Source of the DNA: Cytidiella melzeri
Taxonomy: Eukaryota > Basidiomycota > Agaricomycetes > Polyporales > Irpicaceae
Direction of reading: 5' to 3'
DNA length: 16,363 nucleotides
Assembly: GCA_022592445.1 (NCBI GenBank)
Contig: JABYQR010000615.1
Span: 1 to 16,363, forward strand
The notes under the pieces are model-generated. The model worked only from the letters and a program-made list of their open reading frames with translations, did not search any database and had not been told where the DNA came from. Positions 1 through 8,037 of this stretch are shown here, piece after piece. The position numbers and the translations under genes are program-made. Position 1 is the first letter of the stretch. Every line of letters begins with the position of its first letter.

Positions 1-120
1 AGAACAATAGAGCTAGAACAATAAAACAATAGAACAATAGGATAAGAACAATAGAACAATAAGACCTGGGGGAATCCCTGGGGAATCCCCATCAATGGAA
101 GAGGAACAATAGAACAATAG
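1..120. repeat. AACAATAG-rich short repeat array
   Basis: Eight copies of AACAAT(A/)G-like units lie at about 3, 17, 25, 33, 47, 55, 105 and 113. Between them (about 67-91) is a doubled GGGGAATCCC motif. The unit AGAACAATAG also occurs inside the Gypsy LTRs of this window (about 2260, 2380, 9575, 9695, and reversed near 12485), so this may be degraded or amplified LTR-derived sequence. It reaches the left edge, so its true extent is unknown. Confidence 0.6.
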
Positions 121-194
121 CCTAGGTTGATCTGGAACCGCTCCAGACTGAGTCTAGGGTTTGGGTCTGGACTATTGATAAATAAGGCAGGATG

Positions 195-890
195 TCACGT
201 GACCCGGGTTAGGGTTAGGTCTGGTAACACTCCTAGCCGGAAAATAAGCGCTCTAGATAGGCGCTTAAGGCTATAATCTTGTGACAATGTTGGAAAAATC
301 CGGTCTGTTGGACTATCCATGTCAAGTTCGAATTGGACTTGTCCATGGTGGTTGTTGCAGAAACCTTGTCCACGAGGTGCAGTCGGCTGCCTTTGGAGTT
401 GAGTAGTGTTACGGCGGCGTTGCTGCTCGTCGTAGAGCTTGGCGAGTCGAGGAGTATTGTCCCCCCTTTGACGCATGTCTGCGTGAACGGAGGTGCGGAT
501 GTTGTTGATGATACGGTTCACCGCTTCCTGTGGACGCAGGCGGGGGCGAAGGGATTCACGGTCAAAGGTGGCAGGAGGGGCGCGACGATTGTTAGACTGT
601 GCGCTTTGCGAATTTCCCCCCTCTCGATTGGCGCGGCGAGCTTCTCTAGCCTCGGTATGCCATTGATGGTTTGGGATGGTATTGAGATAGAATGTATGAT
701 GGTGATGGTCCCTTCTGGATTCTAAACGATCGTAATCGAACCTTAGCTGGTATGGTCCAATTTGTTGAATTTGCAAAGTGTTACCTCTGGCCAGGTGAAC
801 TCGCTCAGTACGTCTTTCCAAAAACTGTTCCCAGTTCCTGGAGCGCTGTTCAGCCCTTTCGAAGATAGCATTGGTACGGCGGGTGGGCAT
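195..890 (-). CDS. Hypothetical basic, Arg-rich protein (231 aa)
   Basis: An open frame of 231 codons starts at an ATG at 890, two bases after the stop of the neighbouring minus-strand frame (893-1168). The predicted protein is strongly Arg/Gln/Asn-rich. It has a His run near residues 62-65 and an Arg-rich stretch near 150-160, and no membrane segment or motif that I recognise. The C-terminal codons overlap a TTAGGG-like stretch, so the true 3' end may be earlier. Basic composition and a repeat-rich setting would fit a nucleic-acid-binding protein of a mobile element, but that is inference. It could also be a fortuitous frame, although 231 codons without a stop is long for this AT-balanced sequence. 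Confidence 0.4.
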   Translation of the reverse strand: MPTRRTNAIFERAEQRSRNWEQFLERRTERVHLARGNTLQIQQIGPYQLRFDYDRLESRRDHHHHTFYLNTIPNHQWHTEAREARRANREGGNSQSAQSNNRRAPPATFDRESLRPRLRPQEAVNRIINNIRTSVHADMRQRGDNTPRLAKLYDEQQRRRNTTQLQRQPTAPRGQGFCNNHHGQVQFELDMDSPTDRIFPTLSQDYSLKRLSRALIFRLGVLPDLTLTRVT

Positions 891-892
891 GT

Positions 893-1168
893 TTAGAATT
901 CGTGGGTGAAACGGAATGCGGGTCGAAGTGCTCGTCGGTTATCGGTGTCGATCCAGAAAATAATTCTTGGAAGTGTGTGAGGAATTTCTGTGAAAGGAAT
1001 AAACTGTGAGAAAAACTCTTGCACAAGAGATTCTTCACGAAAATTATCCCCAAATTCGACTTCAACCAAACAATAAGCAATGGTGAAACAAAGAGAGCGC
1101 GCGTAACTAATATGCGGATGTGCAGGAGACAAAATCTCCGTGAAACCAAAAGTAACAAAGTTCGACAT
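893..1168 (-). CDS. Hypothetical protein (91 aa) next to the Arg-rich frame
   Basis: This 91-codon frame opens with an ATG at 1168 and ends in TAA, with only two bases between that stop and the ATG at 890. The composition looks protein-like, with a hydrophobic/aromatic N-terminal half and a C-terminal part containing DTDNRRALRP, but I recognise no family. The tight TAA-AC-ATG junction suggests either two exons or frames of one broken gene, or a bicistronic arrangement of the kind found in mobile elements. An overlapping minus-strand frame (850-1200) is open in another register and looks less protein-like. Low certainty. Confidence 0.25.
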   Translation of the reverse strand: MSNFVTFGFTEILSPAHPHISYARSLCFTIAYCLVEVEFGDNFREESLVQEFFSQFIPFTEIPHTLPRIIFWIDTDNRRALRPAFRFTHEF

Positions 1169-1783
1169 AAGCCTCTACTAAATTCTACAAAAACCGACAA
1201 ATTGGGAATGCCAAGGGTGTTAACTGTGCGTCGTACACAGCTCCCTTTTAGTTCCCTGAGTCACGAGCTCAAGGTGACGCTTACTTTCCCTCCTTTCACC
1301 GCTTTTCACAGCCTCCCAATTGTCTAAGACAAAAGACCCTTTCGATCACCTCTGGACGCCACCTTATTGGGCTTTGTCCGAGTAGGTGCGTGATTCTGAT
1401 AGTGAATCACAAGCCAAGAACACTTATGAGGTGTAGGCTACCAATTGGATGTGACTGTGCGCGTGTTCCAGGGGTAAGAAAGCAGGGGCAATTCTGTAGA
1501 AAATAGTTATGGGAAAAATGGGCAATGAGAGGCGAGGCTTAGTCTACTACAACTGGGTCTTCTACTACAAAGTGGCCTACAATGTGTAGAAAGAAATGTT
1601 ACTCACGAAGTAACAGTTGTGTAGTGTCGAGCTTGAGGATGGTTTCAGAGTAGAGGAGTGGTAAGAAGAGTTAGAAGCCGGGGCTCATAACCTGTTTGAA
1701 AGTTACGAGTGTAGGGGATGACTAGGAGAGTCAACTAACTCTGGGAGTAAGTGTCTTATTATTTCTCTGTTCTCTAGGAGCGG

Positions 1784-1791
1784 TATATATA
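1784..1791 (+). promoter_or_regulatory. TATA-box-like TATATATA
   Basis: The octamer TATATATA is followed by CATG and preceded by AGGAGCGG. The same arrangement (AGGAGTGCC-TATATATACATG) recurs at 11809-11816. It may be a remnant LTR promoter; no downstream gene was found. Confidence 0.25.
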
Positions 1792-1830
1792 CATGTCTGT
1801 AACTAGATTACTAATGCTACAGTAATGTCA

Positions 1831-1872
1831 TATGAGTAAGGATTGGTAATCCTATGAGTAATGATTGGTAAT
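1831..1872. repeat. 22-bp tandem duplication
   Basis: The 20-base stretch at 1831-1850 (TATGAGTAAGGATTGGTAAT) recurs at 1853-1872 with one mismatch (G to T), giving a period of 22 bases. Confidence 0.75.
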
Positions 1873-2205
1873 GCACAGTCCTGCTTGCTAATACTACTGA
1901 ATAGAGAATGTAAGCGATGACTGAGCATCCTACATAACTGAATGGTGCTGACTGAGCCTTTAGTAAGCTCAATACATTTGGTATATGAAATATGAGTCAT
2001 GCAGAAGCCTCATGGTACTTCTGCTATTCAGTCATGGAAACTACTGGAACACAATGCCATATGGTGCAAGTATCACATCGTGTGTGACCATAAGAATGGT
2101 GGAATCACATGCTATGTACTATCTGATCTTATCTATCTACATATCTAATCTACATTGTCCATAGATCTGATGTCCGATAATCAGCGATACAATCTCGCTT
2201 TGACA

Positions 2206-2673
2206 GCAGGCTTTGCAAGAAACCGTGTGAACAAAGAACAAAAGAACTACCTAAAGGAGAACAATAGCTTGGTCTAGACCTTGCCAAGAACTCTACCCGT
2301 GAGAGAATCTATCTAAAAGGAGACCAACTATTGTATTCCATTCCCACACCTGTGAGAACATCCTTCCATAAAGAGAACAATAGGGAAAGAACAATAAGGA
2401 GTCCATGTGGACGTCATTTATGACATCAAACCCTAGCTATGGGCTGAGCCATGTGTCTGGAGCCATGTGGGCTTACTTAAGCTAAGTCACATGCCAGTGT
2501 GACGTAGTAGCAAGTAATGTGACCGTGTGGAGTGTCTAAGTCACGTGATACGGGCGCTTAATAGACGTGCAAGGGGTTTGTGCAAAGAGGATTGCAACTG
2601 GGTTGTAGCCTGGAGTTTTACAGATAAAAACAAGAGGTAAATTGCGAAAAATAAGGGCTAGTCGGGCCATCCA
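2206..2673 (-). repeat. Truncated 3' LTR of the minus-strand Gypsy element
   Basis: These 468 bases align without large gaps to 9517-9984, with about 16 differences counted by eye (roughly 96-97% identity), and align in reverse to the start of the LTR at 12197. The homology stops at 2206, just before the place where the intact copies have their TATA box. At the other end the first five bases of the LTR (TGTCA in element orientation) are missing, and pol sequence is joined directly to TGGATGGCC. So only most of U3 survives. The high identity to the LTR at 9991 supports pairing the two as the ends of one element. Confidence 0.8.
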
Positions 2674-3408
2674 CGAGTTAGGGATGTAAAGTTTTCCCTT
2701 GTAATAGATAAGTCCGTCACTCTCTTCCCATTTGAGTAAACCGCCGACAAGTTTGCAAGGACCCTTCTTTCGGAGGGTAGCGAGAGCTTGTGCGACTTCT
2801 GCTTCTTGCTCCGTGCATTCTCGGATCTTTGATTCAAGCGGAGAAGCAGTGGCCAGTGCACTGGTAGCAAGGATGCAGAAATGTTCCGGTTTCAATACCA
2901 CCTGATCCTTGCTGTCTTTTTCGTCCGTGACAGCGTGTGAGTGAAGACGTGAGAGAGGATCAGCGTGTATCATGGTACTGCCGGGCTTGTGTACCAACTC
3001 GAAGTCAAAGTCAGCCAAAAGTAGTGACCAACGTGCTTGACGTCGAGTGAGGTGTTGCGCAGTTCTCCAGTACTGCAGGTTTGTGTGATCTGTCCAGATC
3101 TCAAATGGTTCCTTGAGCCCCTCAAGGTAGTGGCGCCAATCTTTGAGAGCTTCGGTGATGGCTAACATCTCCCGGTCAAAGATTTCGTAGTTACGCTCAG
3201 CTTCAGTCATAGATGCGGACCGGTAGGCAATAGGGTGGTAGAATCCATCTTCCTTCGATTTCTGGGAGATGATTCCACCAGTCGCATAGCCCGAGGCCTC
3301 AACTTCTAGACGTGTAGGGAGTTCAGGGTCCCAGACTGCTAAGATGGGCTTAGTGGTAAAGGCCCTCTTTAGCAACGTGAAGGCAGTCTGTTGTGCTGGA
3401 CGAACGGT
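2674..3408 (-). pseudogene. pol fragment: RNase H and connection region, integrase missing
   Basis: The frame continues pol after a frameshift and encodes a Ty3-type RNase H. Near the start is KRAFTTKPILAVWDP, then EVEASGYATGGIISQ, AERNYEIFDREMLAI and DHTNLQYW. The sequence around LVHKPGSTMIHADPLSRL is the usual link toward integrase. In the family the first catalytic residue of RNase H sits in a DAS motif; here it reads EAS, a D-to-E change that probably damages activity. Coding similarity stops at IPNS, just where the zinc-binding H2C2 domain of integrase should begin. The frame then runs on into LTR sequence as far as 2536, and that tail has no pol homology. Confidence 0.8.
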
Positions 3409-5021
3409 ACGTCCTTCTTAGTCAGGTCGTGTAGAGGCCGTGCGTGCTTTGAGAAGTCTTGATTGAAGTGTTGGTAGAAGTTGGCAAGCCCTATGAACCC
3501 TCTTACTTCTTTGAGGTTCTTGGGTGTGGGCCACGTAGAAACTGCTTGGACATTGACAGGGTCCATAGCTACTTCGCCGGCGCGAATGATCAACCTGAGG
3601 TACTCGATCTCAGATTTCTCAAACTTGCACTTTTCCGGCCGAAGATACAGATTGTGTTGCTGAAGTCGCTCAAGGACTTCATGAACAACCTTGTGGTGCT
3701 CTGTCAGGTTGTTACTCCAGATTAAGATGTCATCTAGATAGACAGCCACCTTGCCCTTGGCGACGAGGTCGGCGAAGATGTTGTCCATCAGAGCTTGGAA
3801 GGTAGCGGGTGAGTCCGTGAGACCAAAGAACATGACCTTAGGTTCGAAGAGTCCCCGGTTGGTAACGAATGCCGCTTTGTACTCGTCTCCTTCTTTGATT
3901 TGGACATTATGATATCCCCAACAAACATCAAACTTGGTAAAGATCCTTGCACCCTTGAGCTTGTTGATAATGTCGGTAGCAAGTGGTAGTGTATAACGGT
4001 TCTTCACAGTGATGTCGTTGAGTTTGCGGTAGTCCTGAATAAGTCGGAGTTTGTTGTCCTTCTTTTTGGTGAAGAAGACTGGAGAAGCCATCGGAGACTT
4101 AGAAGGCGTGATGTAACCTTTTGATAGGTTCTCCTGAATGAACTTGTCAAGCTCGGCTTGTTCGTTCAGGGGCATAGGATAAACTTTCGATTTGATGGTC
4201 TCAGGAGCGTCTGGTTTGAGATCAATCGAATGGTCCCAGGGCTGATGCTGGGGTAGCCGATTAGACTCTTCCTCAGAGAAGACTTTAGCATGTCTGTGAT
4301 AATCTGATGGAATGATGTCTTTGAAGGAGCGCTGGGCTTTAGCTTTGTTTGCTTTGGCAGCAAGCTTAGTAGAGTAGGTAAAGCCGGCCATACACCAGAC
4401 TTTGTCAGTGGTGTCTTGGATAATCCCGGCTTTGACCCATTGTCTACGTTCTTTGCGGTTACCGTCAACCTTCTGGAAAGGTGTGTTAGGAGATTCTTCC
4501 GAGCTGCTCGGAATTGTCATTTCTCCTTTTTCCCAGTTAACGGTAGGATTTACGCGCTTGAGCCATGGTAGCCCAAGAATGACGTCTTCTGGACCTAAGT
4601 CCGTGACAAGAAACTCTGCCTTTTCTGTGTGGTCTCCGACTGTAAGTGTAAAGCGAACAAAGTGTGTTAATCCGCCAGCTTTATTCTTAGTTCTGTCAAT
4701 GTTGTGTAATGAGATGATCCTTTCAAGAGGGTGTTGGATAATCTTATGCTTTTTGACAAACTGATGACTGATGAACAAAGCCGTGGCTCCTGAATCAATC
4801 ATACCAGGAACGCAGATGCTTCTATTGAGACCTTTGACTAGTACATGTACATGGAAAGGAGAAGATAACCGATCTAGCAACGATATAGTACATGAGGAGA
4901 TAACAGACGACGGGCACGGAGTTGCTATAGTACACGAAGATGACGAGGCAGAAGACGAGGAAGACAAGGACGGGGTATCGTGGGGACTCGCAGCTGCGGC
5001 TATGTCACAAGTCTGTTTCAA
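3369..5021 (-). pseudogene. pol, protease and reverse transcriptase part (frameshifted)
   Basis: This 550-codon frame begins in the -1 register at the gag stop (first codon TTG; no ATG is needed if it is made by frameshifting). A Ser-rich linker is followed by the aspartic protease, with active site DSGA at residues 76-79 and the flap-side hallmark ILGLPWL at 148-154. The reverse transcriptase follows, with LRLIQDYRKLN near 325-335, FDVCWGY at 364-370, FGLTDSPATFQ near 399-409, and catalytic YLDD at 428-431. The family normally has R, not C, in FDVRWGY; the plus-strand copy retains R. The frame is lost near 3400, where FV should lead into AQQTAFTLLKRAF. The register change fits a deletion of 1 or 4 bases. 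It is a pseudogene. Confidence 0.85.
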
Positions 5022-5024
5022 AAA
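5018..5024 (-). other. Putative -1 frameshift site between gag and pol
   Basis: In element orientation the gag frame ends GAT TTT TGA and the pol frame resumes as TTG AAA, sharing the T-run. A one-base backward slip of the Phe-decoding tRNA on TTT, next to the stop, would move ribosomes into pol. The same overlap and register occur at 15193-15201 in the other copy. Confidence 0.55.
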
Positions 5025-6274
5025 TCCGCGTTGATTTTTGCAGCCATTTCGTCCATTTGCTTCTTCTGAAGCTCCAACATGTCCTTGAGGGCCGCAATTT
5101 TAGCATCCTTGTCGTCAAACGCGTCTTGCTTTGCTGCGGCAATGGTCGACAATGACGACGAGGTAGCAGCAACCTTTTGTCCCTTGGGGACGCCTTGGAG
5201 CCTTTTCAGGCAAACGGACCCCCAATGACCGGTACCACCACAGTGATTGCACACCGGGTCATCTGGGTGCTTGAAGTCCCTCTTCTTGTGACTCTCGGAA
5301 CCACAAACCGAGCAGCGCTTGCTCATCTCCTTCTTCCATTTCTGGAAGATCTCTTGCTTGCCTAGACCTGCAAAGAGTGCATCGAAGGAGGCAGAGAAAC
5401 GGGAGGCGTCGATCTCCATAGCGTTGGGATTGCAGAACGCCTGCTGGTGGGACTTGCCGTGCCCCGACGAGCTGTCCACCATGACTTTGCCCATGCTGTT
5501 TTGCAGATTGGCGAGCTGAGCATCAACTGCCTTGCACTGGTCCTTTAGTGCATTGTAAGTTGTAGCGCGGGTCTGGAAGTAGGAGACGCGCTGAAGGTAT
5601 TCCGTACTCAAGCTCAACTTGAGACGGTCGAAAAGGTTCTGCTGGCTCCAGCCAGTGCGAGGGGCCCAGGTCTCGAACTCCGAGATGTGGGCGGCGAACA
5701 TTTTGTTACCCTGCTTCATGCTGGCAACCTTGGTCTTGGCCTCCATGACTGCATCAATGGGCTCAAACTTTGCCTTAAAGGCCTTGATGAAAGTGTCCCA
5801 GCTGTTACCGAACGCTGGTTTGCTGCTGGCCAGCTCCTCGATGTGAGGGCGAGCCCAATTGGCAGCATCCTTCTGCATGAAGGACAGGGCACCTGTGATC
5901 AGTTCATGAGGATCAAAGATCCTTGCGCCGTTGTTGTCTAGTCGGACCTGGCCTTGGGCGTCCTGTTGGAAGAACACTTTGCCCTGGTTCTGGGCCCAGA
6001 CTATGAATGTGTGACGGAAGAGCCTTGCTTCCGAGGATGTCTTTCCCTTAAATGACACCGGCTTTTCTACGATGCTCCGTTCCCTGAAGCCGTGAGTGGC
6101 AGTGGCAGTTGCTGTGGGTTGTACCGCTGCCAGAGCAGCAACCTGATTGGTGAGGTCCACCATTCTCTGTGTAAGGATGCCGAACATGTTGAGGATGTCC
6201 TGGGTGCTCAAGTTGGCGGCAACAGCTGGGGCAGCGGCAGGAGCAGCGTTCTGCTGGTCTTGGTTAGAATCCAT
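5018..6274 (-). CDS. gag: gag, capsid/nucleocapsid protein (418 aa)
   Basis: The frame is intact from an ATG at 6274. The protein has a Pro/Ala-rich N-terminus, a short heptad-like segment (QRMVDLTNQVAALAAVQ), and then a capsid-type retrotransposon gag core around residues 75-265. Near the C-terminus come two CCHC-type motifs. CNHCGGTGHWGSVC is a full knuckle; the preceding CSVCGSESH-KKRDF lacks the final Cys. A Lys/Ala/Leu-rich helix resembling a coiled coil closes the protein. It would assemble the virus-like particle that packages element RNA. The ATG at 6274 is chosen because the other copy starts gag at the same point (MDPNQ versus MDSNQ). The frame is also open upstream to 6517 (see that entry). 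Confidence 0.85.
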   Translation of the reverse strand: MDSNQDQQNAAPAAAPAVAANLSTQDILNMFGILTQRMVDLTNQVAALAAVQPTATATATHGFRERSIVEKPVSFKGKTSSEARLFRHTFIVWAQNQGKVFFQQDAQGQVRLDNNGARIFDPHELITGALSFMQKDAANWARPHIEELASSKPAFGNSWDTFIKAFKAKFEPIDAVMEAKTKVASMKQGNKMFAAHISEFETWAPRTGWSQQNLFDRLKLSLSTEYLQRVSYFQTRATTYNALKDQCKAVDAQLANLQNSMGKVMVDSSSGHGKSHQQAFCNPNAMEIDASRFSASFDALFAGLGKQEIFQKWKKEMSKRCSVCGSESHKKRDFKHPDDPVCNHCGGTGHWGSVCLKRLQGVPKGQKVAATSSSLSTIAAAKQDAFDDKDAKIAALKDMLELQKKQMDEMAAKINADF

Positions 6275-6517
6275 ATCTTGTGAAGTAAAGAGGCGTAAAT
6301 TTTCTTCGTGGGGTATCTGGTAGTGCTCCGAGTAGTACTCGCTGTTGACGGCTTCAGTGGAGTCTGCCTGAGTGTATCGATTTGGACAAGGTTGGTCGTC
6401 ACACTTGTAGAATAGACCTCCGTAGAAGTGGTCGTCGGTAACTAGGTTGGAGTCGAGAAAATGTATGCAATTATTACAAGATGTGGTGGGCAAAACTGTG
6501 GATTTGTCTAGATCCAC
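6275..6517 (-). other. Open N-terminal extension of the gag frame with a Cys motif
   Basis: The gag frame stays open for 81 more codons upstream of the first ATG, from a GTG at 6517 that overlaps the end of the preceding reading frame (stop at 6510-6508) in the -1 register. It encodes CNNC at codons 14-17, a conserved TDDHFY, then CDDQPC at codons 39-44. The spacing CxxC...CxxxxC suggests a metal-binding fold. The plus-strand copy keeps the first half with mostly synonymous changes (CDNCIHFFDS...TDDHFY) but then hits a stop and lacks the second Cys pair. The segment contains no Met, so it would be translated only as part of a longer product. Confidence 0.45.
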
Positions 6518-6793
6518 TCGAAATAGCTATCACTATTTACTATGTTAAGTTGTGCTAGGACTTTATTGTAGTTTTTACGGAGCTGTTTGAAAGAAACTTT
6601 TCCTATTGCTTTGCAACCCCAATCTAGAAGTTGCCACTCGCGGTCAGCTGTGACTGGTGCGAGGTTGTCAAGTTGGTTGAGAAAACGGTTGACTTTGTTG
6701 ACAAGATGGAGCAAGGCACGACGGTGGTTGGGGTTTGTGCGGTTGAGGAGTTCTTCAAGCTCAGTGAGAGCTTGCAAGCGAGTGCGGACAGCG
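6508..6793 (-). pseudogene. C-terminal part of the pre-gag reading frame (split by insertion)
   Basis: This segment encodes VRTRLQALTELEELL through NSDSYFEWI and matches the C-terminal third of the pre-gag frame at 12968-13837 closely. It is separated from its own N-terminal half (8644-9090) by the 1,850-bp insertion. Rejoining at the duplicated CAGCG restores the register LTA-VRT exactly as in the intact copy. The sequence is Lys/Leu-rich and predicted helical, with REWQLLDWGCKAIGK as its most conserved block. I know of no named domain for it. It ends in TAG, with the gag-frame extension overlapping in the -1 register. Confidence 0.75.
6789..6793. repeat. Target-site duplication CAGCG, left copy
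   Basis: CAGCG here and at 8644-8648 flank the inserted segment. The uninterrupted homologue near 13550 shows only one copy (in reverse orientation), which makes this a genuine 5-bp duplication created on insertion. Confidence 0.8.
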
Positions 6794-7351
6794 AGTAATA
6801 CGCCCGGAAATCGGCTAGGCGCGGAGACCCGGCAGTAGCCCGCCATTTGCGCGGCCCGCGTCATCCTGAGCGGCAAGTCCCTCCACTTTCCCAGCGTCAC
6901 GGGCACGAGGAGTCCACCGAGGATCCGAGGACTTGACAAGGAGCAGCAACGCGCCGGAAACATCCGAGGCCAAGAAATTGCACCGAACTCTGACTCACAG
7001 ACACGCCCCTTTTGCATCGGAGCATGGGCCGGCCAGCCACCAAGAGTTTTGGACGCGGGTCGGACCAACGGTAGAAGAAACTTGACGCGCGAACCCCGTT
7101 TCAGGAAGACTCCTATCACGCCACGCTGTGCAACTCTTGGACGGCGCCTCATCACCTGCTCGCGACGGTTGGCGCCTCTTCAGCGAAAGGGTGCGCGCCG
7201 CTACTCCGCATCGACCAACGCTGTGTCCCGCGGGCGTCGACTTGCTGGGCATTTTGCCTCCGCAGACGGAAGTATTCTGCCACCCCGTTTCCTCGCTCTC
7301 GTGTTTGGGTTTAGGACATAGAAGGAAAGGTTTAGGAGAGGGCCAGTAGGG

Positions 7352-7360
7352 TATATAAAA
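7352..7360 (+). promoter_or_regulatory. TATA box of the insertion's gene
   Basis: TATATAAAA lies about 150 bases upstream of the ATG at 7510, with a pyrimidine-rich presumed leader between them. This is a good fungal core promoter and the only strong TATA box inside the insertion. Confidence 0.6.
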
Positions 7361-7509
7361 AGGTGTTGCTTGTACTGCGTGGAAATCAATCAATCCCCAC
7401 CCCAGTTTCCAGAGTTCACTTTACGCTTTGCATTTGCGTCGAGGGAGTCTCATCGCGCCCATAGCTGTAGCTTCTTTTGCATTGACTCATTGCGACCTCT
7501 TCCACGTTT

Positions 7510-8037
7510 ATGTCCGCTGCGCCTAACAACGACAACCCGCCTCGAGTCTGCCGTTACTGTCCCACTGTTCCCCACTTACCCAACGGTCGCTGCCCTTACC
7601 GCCCGCGCCCGCGCGAGGTTCTACACTGTCATCCCATCATCTCCGCGCCCACGCCGCCGCCAGAGCCCTCAGCAGCGCCTACGGTCTCCCCTGAGAGATC
7701 AACTCCTAAATCACCCTCGCCAGCGTCGTCCGTCGCCTCCGTCGCGGACTCGCTTGATAACTGCTCCTATTGCAACACTCAGAGCGACCACCCAATTCCC
7801 CTACGTACAGGACCTTTCGTCCCGCTCGACTGCGATCGCCCGCATGCGCCGCACCCAGATTGCTGGCTATCTCCAGACTTTGAAGGCAAGGATCACGAGT
7901 GCGAACTAGTGCAGTTCAATCTTACCAGCTCTACCAACGTCGTCGTTGGCCACGCATTCGCCTGTAATACGCATCGCTGCTCGGGAGGTGTTGTTCTACA
8001 CTACCGCCCCCGCGCGCAGTCTGTTGAGTCCAATTGA
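7510..8037 (+). CDS. Hypothetical Cys-rich, possible zinc-binding protein (175 aa)
   Basis: The 175-codon frame starts at the first ATG after the TATA box and ends at TGA. It has three Cys/His clusters. The first is CRYC at residues 14-17 with C28 and CH at 40-41. The second is CSYC in the middle of the protein followed by DCDRPH and DCW. The third is CNTHRC near residues 151-156. A Pro/Ser-rich linker separates the first two. CxxC pairs of this kind usually bind zinc, but I recognise no named domain. It is the only credible protein of the 1,850-bp insertion and no transposase motif is seen, so it may be cargo or an accessory factor. An overlapping frame (7370-7909) is Arg/Pro-rich and looks like a shadow. 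Confidence 0.55.
   Translation: MSAAPNNDNPPRVCRYCPTVPHLPNGRCPYRPRPREVLHCHPIISAPTPPPEPSAAPTVSPERSTPKSPSPASSVASVADSLDNCSYCNTQSDHPIPLRTGPFVPLDCDRPHAPHPDCWLSPDFEGKDHECELVQFNLTSSTNVVVGHAFACNTHRCSGGVVLHYRPRAQSVESN

Larger units (their letters stand above)
1169..2205. other. Non-coding, AT-rich stretch; possible old LTR remnant
   Basis: I see no convincing gene here. It contains a 7-bp perfect inverted repeat (GTGATTC at 1390-1396, GAATCAC at 1404-1410). A TGTTACT/AGTAACA inverted pair lies near 1594-1613. A TATATATA box is at 1784-1791 and a 22-bp tandem duplication at 1831-1872. The order inverted repeat, purine-rich tract, TATATATACATG resembles the putative solo LTR at 11647-11991, so this could be another LTR remnant, but I cannot fix its ends. 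Confidence 0.3.

Noticed and set aside
2536..2673. C-terminal tail of the pol fragment as genuine pol coding
   Set aside because: The DNA is LTR sequence identical in kind to 9517-9991; the reading frame is open by chance after the deletion.
4771..5034. Plus-strand acidic frames across pol and gag
   Set aside because: These are antisense shadows of the Ser-rich linker and other parts of the well supported minus-strand gag-pol genes.
6508..7155. Minus-strand frame of 215 aa as one protein
   Set aside because: It joins the C-terminal part of the pre-gag frame (to 6793) with unrelated sequence inside the 1,850-bp insertion. It is a chimera of the insertion site, not a gene.
7370..7909. Plus-strand 179-aa frame overlapping the Cys-rich gene
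   Set aside because: It is Arg/Pro-rich in the way expected of an off-frame reading of a GC-rich gene. The frame starting at 7510 has ordered Cys clusters and a better start.
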